Shown: positions 57,999-64,000 of the stretch, piece by piece | Position numbering within the stretch: position 1 is the stretch's first letter | Layout of the letters: each line of letters begins with the position of its first letter | Origin: Catellatospora citrea | Lineage (GTDB): Bacteria > Actinomycetota > Actinomycetes > Mycobacteriales > Micromonosporaceae | Assembly (NCBI RefSeq): GCF_003610235.1 | Contig: NZ_RAPR01000001.1 | Coordinates: forward strand, 4,526,001 to 4,590,000 | Length of the DNA: 64,000 bases | Direction: 5' to 3' | Position numbers and translations under genes: made by a program | The notes under the pieces: generated by a model | What the model was told of the DNA's origin: nothing | The model's database searches: none | The model's input: only the letters and a program-made list of their open reading frames with translations

Positions 57999-60398
57999 TC
58001 AGTCCGCGGGTGCCGCCGCGGTTATCCGGTGCAGGGCGAAGGTGTGCAGGGTCTGCGTGCGGTCGTCCTCGGCGCGCAGGTAGCCCGCCCCGATGGAGAC
58101 CGGCCGGACCAGCCGCGAGGCGTTCGCGCCGCGCGCGTCCACATACCCCACCCAGACCTTCGCCTTGTCCCGGACCGCCTGCTGCAGCACGGCCAGCGCG
58201 TGGCTGTGCGCCTGCACCGCGGTCAGGCTGGACATCGGCTGCCCGGCGGCGGCCCGTACCTCGGCCGGCGCGCGGCGGGCGGCGCGGGCGCGGGCGTCCC
58301 CGCGCCGGATCTCCTCGACGATGCCGAGCAGCCGCGGCGCGGTCAGCCCGGGGGCGTCGAGGGCGTCGGGTGACGGCTCCAGCGCGGGCCGGGCCGCGGC
58401 GCGGCGCACCTTCGGCGGGGTCAGCACCGCCGCGCCGGTGGCGTCCTCGGGCACCGGCGCGTAACCGGCGTCGCGCAGTGCGGTCAGCAGCCGTGCCGAG
58501 CTGTACGTGGTCACCAGCACCGTCGGCGCGAGCCGGCGCAGCAGCAGCCCGCTCAGCCGCCGGTCGGCCAGCGCAGCCGAGATCAGGCCTTCGTCGTCGC
58601 TGCGCAGGTAACTGGTGGCGGTGCCGGTGCGCAGCCCGCCGTGCGTCCGCGACACGTCGTCCACCAGGTAGGTCAGCGCCTGCGGCACCGAGGTGCGGGA
58701 CCGGCGTGCGAACAGCGTGTGCAGGTCCGGCCCGGCGTATCCGGCGTCCAGCGCCCGGCGCAGGCTCGCCGCGGTGACCCGGTAGACGCTCGCCCCGCCA
58801 CCGGACTCGTGCTCGGCGACCAGGTCCAGCTCGGCGGCGAGGGCCGGCTCGGGCGGTCCCGGGACCACCACGGTCAGGTCGGCCTGGATCAGCACGTGGT
58901 CCACCGGCGCCGGCAGCAGTTTCGCCAGCGCGACGGCCACCGGAGTCTCCTCCGGGGGCAGTTCCGCCTCCGGCCGCCGCCCGAGCGGATCGTCGTCGGC
59001 TCCCGCGGCGGCCGCCTGCTCGACCAGCGCCCGACCGTATCCGGTCAGCGCCCCCAGCGCGGTGACGCCGAGGTCGGCGGCCTCCGCCAGCGCCTCGCGG
59101 TGCAGGTCCTCCCGCCCCCGCAACCGGCGCGGCGCCTGCCAGCGCAACCACTCCAGCAGCTCGTCCGCGTCCGGGCCGGTGCCCGGCACGAGCTCGCCGA
59201 GCGCCGAGAGCACCGCCTTGCGGACCGCCGGGGTGCCGGCCCGCTCCAGCTGCGGCGACAGCACGGTCAGCGGCCGGTCCTTCAGATCGCGCTGCCCGGC
59301 CAGGCCCGGCTGGCGCGGCATGGCCAGCCACGCGCCGGCCAGCAGTGTCCAGCGCTGGGCCAGCGGCGCCACCCGCCACTGGTCGTAGCCGGCCGCGGGC
59401 AGGAACGCCAGCTCCGAGCCGAGTTCGAGCTCGCCGATCAGCCCGGCCGCGGCGGCGGTCTCCAGCAGCAGCCCGGCCAGCGGCTCGGCGATCCCGGCGG
59501 CCTTGGCCAGGCGGCGCAGCGGCAGCACCCCGATCCCGCCGGCGCGCAGCACCGCGGCGGGCTCCTCGCCCAGCGCCTCCAACAGATCCTCGGTATGGCG
59601 CACGACGGTCATCGCCTGCCCCGCGCCGGCCCGGTCCACGGTGGTCACCGCGCGCGGCGCGGCACTGATGGCGGGCGGCAGCGGATGCAGCGGCCCGAGC
59701 GGGCCCGCGTCGCGGCGCAGCAGCAGGCCCAGTTCGCGAGGCAGCTCGACGGCCCCCTCGGCGGTCTCCACCAGCAGGTGGTGTTCGAGCAGCCAGGCCA
59801 CCGGTTCGGTGCGGTTGGTGGTGGTGCCCACCGGTGGGCCCTCGGCCAGCCGGTCCAGCACCGCGCGGGCGGCCGGCGGCGCGGCCAGCAGGGTGCGGCG
59901 CAGCCGCGCCGGGTCGGTGACCAGCGCGATGACCGCGCCCTTGAGATCGGCCGCCGTGTCCAACTCGACCGCCGGACGGCCGAGGCCGGCCAGGTACGGC
60001 GAGCAGACCTCGTCGACGGTGGGCACCAGCCGCAGCGTGTCCGGGTCGCCGGGGGTCGCCGGGTGGAGCAGGAGGCGGGCGCGCAACCGTTCGATCGCCT
60101 CGGTGACCCTGGCCGGCTCGGGCCCGCCGGTCGGCGCGCACGCCATGGCCACGATCTCGGCGGCCGACGTGGTGCCGTCCGATGGGGATCGGGTGAAGCG
60201 GGCCGCGTCGAGGATCTCCAGGGTGAACCGGTCGAGCGTGTCGAGCGTGCGCGCCACCGACACCCGGGTCTGGGCCCGCGCGGCCAGCACCGTCAGGTCG
60301 GTGGGCACGGGGGTGATCAGGTCGGGGCGCAGGCGCAGCAGCGCGCCGAGGGCGTCGTCGGACAGCGCGCGTAGGTAATCGGACAGCTCGGTGCTCAT
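57999..60398 (-). CDS. helicase-associated protein with WYL-like C-terminus
   Basis: A 799-residue protein of the actinobacterial family annotated as helicase C-terminal/XPB-Ssl2-associated, but I see no Walker A or DEAD box, so it is not itself a helicase. Multiple winged-helix-like repeats can be seen (TRVSVARTLDTLDRFTLEIL, RRLAKAAGIAEPLAGLLLETAAAAGLI). VDHVLIQADLTVVVPGPP is the conserved family block, and KVWVGYVDARGANASRLVRPVSI near the end resembles a WYL domain. It may be a DNA-binding partner of the XPB-type helicase encoded 2 kb away. ATG 60398; upstream ribosome site GGAGGC is weak. Confidence 0.88.
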   Translation of the reverse strand: MSTELSDYLRALSDDALGALLRLRPDLITPVPTDLTVLAARAQTRVSVARTLDTLDRFTLEILDAARFTRSPSDGTTSAAEIVAMACAPTGGPEPARVTEAIERLRARLLLHPATPGDPDTLRLVPTVDEVCSPYLAGLGRPAVELDTAADLKGAVIALVTDPARLRRTLLAAPPAARAVLDRLAEGPPVGTTTNRTEPVAWLLEHHLLVETAEGAVELPRELGLLLRRDAGPLGPLHPLPPAISAAPRAVTTVDRAGAGQAMTVVRHTEDLLEALGEEPAAVLRAGGIGVLPLRRLAKAAGIAEPLAGLLLETAAAAGLIGELELGSELAFLPAAGYDQWRVAPLAQRWTLLAGAWLAMPRQPGLAGQRDLKDRPLTVLSPQLERAGTPAVRKAVLSALGELVPGTGPDADELLEWLRWQAPRRLRGREDLHREALAEAADLGVTALGALTGYGRALVEQAAAAGADDDPLGRRPEAELPPEETPVAVALAKLLPAPVDHVLIQADLTVVVPGPPEPALAAELDLVAEHESGGGASVYRVTAASLRRALDAGYAGPDLHTLFARRSRTSVPQALTYLVDDVSRTHGGLRTGTATSYLRSDDEGLISAALADRRLSGLLLRRLAPTVLVTTYSSARLLTALRDAGYAPVPEDATGAAVLTPPKVRRAAARPALEPSPDALDAPGLTAPRLLGIVEEIRRGDARARAARRAPAEVRAAAGQPMSSLTAVQAHSHALAVLQQAVRDKAKVWVGYVDARGANASRLVRPVSIGAGYLRAEDDRTQTLHTFALHRITAAAPAD

Positions 60399-60589
60399 CG
60401 TGCCTCCACGCTATCCGGTCGGCGGTCCGCGCGCGGCCGTCGTAAGGACGGGACGGTGACGCGGAAGCGGGGATTCCCGTTGGGCCCCCGGATCACGATC
60501 GCTAGCCTTGTCAGCGGGCCACCACCGGCGTGGCCGTTCGGACGTGCCGGGCGCCTGGCGCCCTCGGGGAAAGAAGCAGGTGTGCAGCA

Positions 60590-60976
60590 GTGCCTACGGG
60601 TCGCGTGAAGTGGTACGACACGGAGAAGGGATTCGGTTTCCTGACCCGTGACGAGGGCGGCGACGTCTTCGTGCACAAGGCCGCGCTGCCTGACGGCGTC
60701 GGCGAGCTCAAGCCCGGCCAGAAGGTCGAGTTCGGGGTCGCCGCGGGCCGCAAGGGTGACCAGGCCCTGCAGGTCAAGCTCATCGACGCGCCGCCCTCGC
60801 TGCAGGAGCTGCGCCGCCGTCCCGCCGACGAGCTGAACACCCTGATCGAGGACATGATCAAGGTGCTGGAGTCGAAGATCCTCCCGGATCTCAAGCGCGG
60901 CCGCTTCCCGGAGAAGAAGACCGCCCAGGCCCTCGCCCAGGCCCTCCACACCATCGCCCGCGACCTCGAGGTCTGA
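60590..60976 (+). CDS. cold-shock-domain protein with C-terminal extension
   Basis: A 128-residue protein. Residues 1-65 are a cold-shock domain with RNP1-like KGFGFLT and RNP2-like DVFVHKAAL, starting GRVKWYDTEKG. A helical extension of about 60 residues follows (LQELRRRPADELNTLIEDMIKVLE, KKTAQALAQALHTIARDLE), as in actinobacterial long CspB-type proteins. It binds single-stranded RNA/DNA. GTG 60590 is the start directly before the domain, though the only purine-rich stretch upstream is GAAAGAAGCAGG. It is followed by a 28-bp hairpin terminator. Confidence 0.92.
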   Translation: MPTGRVKWYDTEKGFGFLTRDEGGDVFVHKAALPDGVGELKPGQKVEFGVAAGRKGDQALQVKLIDAPPSLQELRRRPADELNTLIEDMIKVLESKILPDLKRGRFPEKKTAQALAQALHTIARDLEV

Positions 60977-61001
60977 CCGCCCCGGGCCTCCGGCCCCGGG
61001 A

Positions 61002-61060
61002 CAACTCTTAAAAACTTGCGCCCTCACGGAACCCGTGAGGGCGCAAGTTTTTAAGAGTTG
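61002..61060. terminator. 28-bp perfect hairpin between convergent genes
   Basis: Arms 61002-61029 and 61033-61060 are perfect over 28 bp with an AAC loop. The hairpin lies between the cold-shock gene and the convergent mqnD and should stop transcription in both directions; TTTTTAAGAGTTG on the right gives a T-run. The outer ends CAACTCTTAA/TTAAGAGTTG match the element at 34962-35024. Confidence 0.9.
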
Positions 61061-61075
61061 CGGCAGGGGGAGGGG

Positions 61076-61879
61076 TCAGAGGGTGACCGGGGGGACGAGG
61101 CCGGCGGTGGCGGCGCGGTGGAGGAGGGCGCGGGCGGCGGCGTGGCCGTCGGGGCCGAGGTCCTCGGTGAACTCGTTGACGTACAGCTTGATGTGCTGGT
61201 CGACGACGTCCGGCTCCATCTCCTGGGCGTGCGCGAGCACGTACGCGCGGCTGGCCTCGGGGTCGGCCCAGGCCGCCCGGACGGAGGTCCGGATCCAGTC
61301 GGTGGCGGCCGCGGCGTCGACGGTGCCGCGCTTGGCCAGGATCGCGCCGAGCGGGATGGGCAGGCCGGTGTCGGCCTCCCACCACTCGCCGAGGTCGACC
61401 AGGCTCGTCAGCCCGTACCGCTGGAAAGTGAACCGGGCCTCGTGGATGACCAGGCCGGCGTCGTAGCGACCGGCCGCGACCCCCGGCATGATCTCGTGGA
61501 ACGGCACCACCTCGATGCGCCCGGGGACCTGCCCGGACTGCTCCGCCCACAACCGGAAGAGCAGGTATGCCGTGGTGCGGTCGCCGGGCACCGCGACCGT
61601 CGCGCCGGTGATGTCGGCGCGACCTGCGGTCAGCAGCAGCGGGCCGCAGCCGCGCCCCAGCGCCCCGCCGCACGGCAGCAGCTCGTAGGTGTCCAGCAGC
61701 CACGGCAGCGCCGCGTAGCTGACCTTGACCAGGTCGAAGCGGCCGTCGAGGGCGGCGGTGTTGGTGACGTCCACGTCGGCGAAGGTGACGTCCAGCTCCG
61801 GCGCGCCGGGCACCAGGCCGTGCACGAGCGCGTGGAAGACGAAGGTGTCGTTCGGGCACGGCGAGAAGGCGATCCTCAT
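61076..61879 (-). CDS. mqnD: 1,4-dihydroxy-6-naphthoate synthase
   Basis: A 267-residue periplasmic-binding-protein-fold enzyme of the futalosine route to menaquinone, which converts cyclic dehypoxanthine futalosine to 1,4-dihydroxy-6-naphthoate. The N-terminal signature SPCPNDTFVFHALVHG distinguishes it from MqnA. Later family blocks are VKVSYAALPWLL, LPCGGALGRGCGPLLL and AGLVIHEARFTF. ATG 61879 overlaps the DUF2530 stop (ATGA), so the two are coupled. mqnB lies 1 kb away on the other strand; mqnA, mqnC and mqnE are outside the window. Confidence 0.93.
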   Translation of the reverse strand: MRIAFSPCPNDTFVFHALVHGLVPGAPELDVTFADVDVTNTAALDGRFDLVKVSYAALPWLLDTYELLPCGGALGRGCGPLLLTAGRADITGATVAVPGDRTTAYLLFRLWAEQSGQVPGRIEVVPFHEIMPGVAAGRYDAGLVIHEARFTFQRYGLTSLVDLGEWWEADTGLPIPLGAILAKRGTVDAAAATDWIRTSVRAAWADPEASRAYVLAHAQEMEPDVVDQHIKLYVNEFTEDLGPDGHAAARALLHRAATAGLVPPVTL

Positions 61880-62106
61880 GAGCGGCGCGCCTTCCGGTGC
61901 CGGTCGTGCACGATCATGGTGGCCAGTCCGGGCAGGCCCCAGACCACACCGGCGACGCAGATCCACAGCCAACTGGAGTGACCGTTGGCCGACAGCCAGT
62001 CGCGGAAGAACAACAACACGAGCCCGACCAGCGCGAACGCGGCCATGCCGCCGATGGCGAAGGGGACGGTCGGGGGGTCCAGCGGTTTGGGTGGTTCCAA
62101 GGGCAC
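61876..62106 (-). CDS. DUF2530 small membrane protein
   Basis: A 76-residue protein: a proline-rich start (VPLEPPKPLDPPTVPF) and two membrane helices (GGMAAFALVGLVLLFF and WLWICVAGVVWGLPGLATM), then a basic tail (HDRHRKARR). Such proteins adjoin mqn genes in many actinomycetes, but their role is unknown. GTG 62106 is chosen at the start of the conserved proline stretch; the gene is divergent from the next membrane protein gene by 33 bases. Confidence 0.8.
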   Translation of the reverse strand: MPLEPPKPLDPPTVPFAIGGMAAFALVGLVLLFFRDWLSANGHSSWLWICVAGVVWGLPGLATMIVHDRHRKARRS

Positions 62107-62139
62107 GACAACAGCGTACGCGCTGGCAGGATAGGCACC

Positions 62140-62955
62140 ATGCCCCTGCTGCGCGCGCTCCAGACGTTCGCGGACGTCGTGGTCCGGACCATCCGGGTGC
62201 TCATCGCCACGGTGAGCAGATCGGTCATCGGCATCCGCTGGCTGACCCGCACCGCCCTGCGGATACGGGTGCAGGGCTCGGGCGGCGTCACCGGCGTCGC
62301 CCGGCTCTACGACCTGCACGCGGTGGTGGTCGCCGCGGACCTGTCCCTGCTGGCCGGCCTGGTCTGGGCGGTCGGTGCGCCCGGCTCGACACACCTCGGC
62401 CTCGCCTTCGGGGCCGGGGTCCTGGCGGCGGTGCCCGCGGGACTGGCCGTCTCGGCGGCGCCCGCCTCGGGCCGGGCGCTGATCGGCCTGCTGCTGGTCG
62501 GCCGCGCTGTCGCGACGCTGCTCGCCGCGCAGTGGCTGACGAGCTGGGTGCTGCTGCTGGTGCTGGTCGCGCTGATCCTGCCGCAGTGGGCGGTGCACCT
62601 GGTGCTGCTGCGCCGCCTGCTGCCGCCCGGCGCGCACGTGTTCGGCGCGCTGTGGCGGGCGATGCAGTACGCCCTCATCGCCGGGCTGGTGGCGGGGGTG
62701 ACCGGCCTGGTCATCGGCGGGTTGGTGGCGGCCTGGCCGCTGTGGGTGGCCGTGTGCTGCCTGTCCGTCGGCGCGCTGCTGGCCCTGCGGCTGCCCGCGC
62801 CCGGCGGCCCGGCGCCCGGCCCGGCGAAGCCGCTGCCGCCGGTGCCGCCCGCCAAGCGGCTGCCGCAGCAGGAGCAGCGCACCATCCCCGAGGGCTTCCA
62901 CGTGTACCGTCCGTCGTCGCTGGACCCGTCCGGCGACGAGGGGAGGACGAAGTGA
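62140..62955 (+). CDS. multi-helix membrane protein, unknown function
   Basis: A 271-residue protein. An N-terminal amphipathic part (LLRALQTFADVVVRTIRVLIATVSR) is followed by about six hydrophobic segments from residue 60 to 210, then a proline-rich cytosolic tail (GPAPGPAKPLPPVPPAKRLP) and a conserved-looking end GFHVYRPSSLDPSGDEG. No family is named with confidence. ATG 62140 has no strong ribosome site and sits 5-8 bases after a TAGGCA-like box, so it may be leaderless. Its stop overlaps the mqnB start. Confidence 0.8.
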   Translation: MPLLRALQTFADVVVRTIRVLIATVSRSVIGIRWLTRTALRIRVQGSGGVTGVARLYDLHAVVVAADLSLLAGLVWAVGAPGSTHLGLAFGAGVLAAVPAGLAVSAAPASGRALIGLLLVGRAVATLLAAQWLTSWVLLLVLVALILPQWAVHLVLLRRLLPPGAHVFGALWRAMQYALIAGLVAGVTGLVIGGLVAAWPLWVAVCCLSVGALLALRLPAPGGPAPGPAKPLPPVPPAKRLPQQEQRTIPEGFHVYRPSSLDPSGDEGRTK

Positions 62956-63581
62956 CGCTGCTGATCGTGACGGCGGTCGCCGCCGAGGCCGAGGCGCTGT
63001 CCCGGGGGCTGCCGCCGGGCGCGGACGTGACCGTGGCCCCGGTCGGGGTCGGCCCGGCCGCAGCCGCCGCGGGCACGGCGCGGCTGCTGGCGCTGGCCGG
63101 CGACCGCTACCGGGCGGTGGTGTCGGCGGGCATCGGCGGCGGCATCGGCCTGCTGCCGGGCGCGACCGCGCTGGCCACCCGCTGTGTCGCCGCGGATCTG
63201 GGCGCGGACTCGCCGCAGGGCTTCCTGAGCCTGGACGAGCTGGGCTTCGGCAGCGCCACCGCCGAGGTGGACGCCGCGCTGCTGGCCGCCCTGCGGGCGG
63301 CGCTGCCGGACGCGGTCGCGGGTGAGGTGCTGACCGTCTCCACCGTCACCGGCACCGCCGAGGGCACCGCCGAGCTGCTGCGCCGCCATCCGGCCGCGGT
63401 CGCCGAAGCGATGGAGGGCCACGGCGTCGCCTGCGCCGCCCAGGGCGCGGGCCTGCCTTTCGCCGAGCTGCGCACCATCTCCAACGTCGTCGGCCCCCGC
63501 GACCGCGCCGCCTGGCGCATCGGCGACGCCTTCGCCGCCCTCACCGCCGCCGGCACGGCCTTGGCCGCGCTGACCCTCTAG
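62952..63581 (+). CDS. mqnB: futalosine hydrolase
   Basis: A 209-residue nucleosidase of the purine phosphorylase/MTAN fold that removes hypoxanthine from futalosine in menaquinone synthesis. Landmarks are the opening LLIVTAVAAEAEAL, the VSAGIGGGIG loop, DLGADSPQGF, and the catalytic/ribose region EAMEGHGVACAAQGAGLPFAELRTISNVVGPRD. GTG overlaps the upstream stop (GTGA). It belongs with mqnD across the divergent promoter region. Confidence 0.92.
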   Translation: MTLLIVTAVAAEAEALSRGLPPGADVTVAPVGVGPAAAAAGTARLLALAGDRYRAVVSAGIGGGIGLLPGATALATRCVAADLGADSPQGFLSLDELGFGSATAEVDAALLAALRAALPDAVAGEVLTVSTVTGTAEGTAELLRRHPAAVAEAMEGHGVACAAQGAGLPFAELRTISNVVGPRDRAAWRIGDAFAALTAAGTALAALTL

Positions 63582-64000
63582 TCGATGTCTTCGACGACGC
63601 CGTCGTCGTAGATGGTGGGCGGGGCCGGGATGACGGTCTCGTCGATCAGGACCTCGGAGTGGCCGCCGCAGCCGTGGTCCAGGGAGACGATCCGGCCGTC
63701 GTCGGGGGCGTACACGTTGGCGCAGGCGCCGAACATGCGGCCCAGCGAGCCGCCGAGTTTCACGTAGAACGCGCAGGACACGCAGCGCGCCGTGCGGGGC
63801 GCGGCCAGCGAGATCGGGGCGTCGGGGCCGTTCTCGCCGTCGTACCAGCGCTGGGCGGCCTCCTCGCGGCCCAGCGGCGACAGCACGCGCGGGCGGCCCA
63901 GGCCGAGTTCCCAGGCGACCTCGTCGACCTCGGGGTCGCCGCCGAGCAGGTAGCCGGGGGTGAGCCGGTCGTCGTCCTCGGGCGTGGGCAGCAGGTCGCC
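63578..64000 (-). CDS. DUF3027 protein, partial at the right edge
   Basis: The C-terminal 140 residues of a DUF3027 protein; the frame is open to the end of the window, so the N-terminus is missing. Visible: GYLLGGDPEVDEVAWELGLGRPRVLS, a cysteine motif CVSCAFYVKLGGSLGRMFGACANVYAPDDG, then DHGCGGHSE, likely a metal site. The family is actinobacterial and of unknown function. Its stop overlaps the mqnB stop region by 4 bases, convergent. Confidence 0.85.
   Translation of the reverse strand, partial: GDLLPTPEDDDRLTPGYLLGGDPEVDEVAWELGLGRPRVLSPLGREEAAQRWYDGENGPDAPISLAAPRTARCVSCAFYVKLGGSLGRMFGACANVYAPDDGRIVSLDHGCGGHSEVLIDETVIPAPPTIYDDGVVEDID

Overview
The window is chromosomal DNA of a high-GC actinomycete. 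It has very GC-rich codon third positions, many GTG and some TTG starts, ATGA/GTGA overlaps, and hairpin terminators mostly without T-tails. Gene content (actinobacterial Tad/helicase neighbourhood, BldG-type regulator, K+-independent H+-pyrophosphatase, futalosine menaquinone genes, MFS-thymidylate kinase fusion, SigE-type sigma factors, Ku and LigD parts) fits the Actinobacteria. The dispersed hairpin repeats and the gene order suggest Micromonosporaceae; the genus cannot be fixed from the sequence.

Layout. 0.1-4.1 kb: acetyl-CoA synthetase, a degenerate Fic-like protein and a HAD-IB phosphatase. 4.2-13.8 kb: a 6C small RNA, then ssd, tadA, a fused tadB-tadC, a DUF4244 pilin and two TadE/TadG-like genes, a DUF559 nuclease gene bracketed by related repeats, a DEAH helicase, and a BldG-like anti-sigma antagonist with its anti-sigma partner. 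14-31 kb: hppA, a lipoprotein gene, a VanX-type dipeptidase, a large AfsR/SARP regulator divergent from a secreted subtilase, a TrmB/LuxR-like regulator, topA and a TetR regulator. 31-41 kb: MFS-tmk, holB, a YbaB plus WXG100-like trio, an LPRTG surface protein, a RicT-like PSP1 protein, a membrane metallophosphoesterase and a DUF2218 gene behind an iron-box-like palindrome.

41.3-44.25 kb is a small, lower-GC genomic island inserted at the 3' end of tRNA-Thr(CGT). A 54-nt direct repeat of the tRNA 3' half plus terminator (51 of 54 identical) bounds it, and paired TGGTCTCA repeats lie just inside both ends. Its two intact genes encode a three-cysteine radical-SAM-like protein (DUF5131, phage Gp37/Gp68 family) and its usual companion TcmP, which has a methyltransferase-like fold. 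A perfect LexA/SOS box, TCGAAC-N4-GTTCGA, lies 73 bases upstream of the first gene. No integrase is present. This DNA-damage-linked two-gene cargo of unknown function is the best candidate here for an undescribed system.

44.3-49.7 kb: two SigE/ECF sigma factor plus membrane-partner operons, each preceded by the same GCAACCTTTCC element, flank an LPVTG surface protein. 49.7-56.2 kb: an MFS exporter, a NUDIX hydrolase, an NHEJ operon in which Ku, ligase and polymerase/primase are three separate overlapping genes, a dense cluster of DnaA-box-like sequences, and an XPB helicase. 56.3-64 kb: an L,D-transpeptidase lipoprotein, paired small membrane proteins, a helicase-associated WYL-like protein, a cold-shock-domain protein, and mqnD and mqnB of the futalosine menaquinone pathway. 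The last gene, a DUF3027 protein, runs off the right edge.
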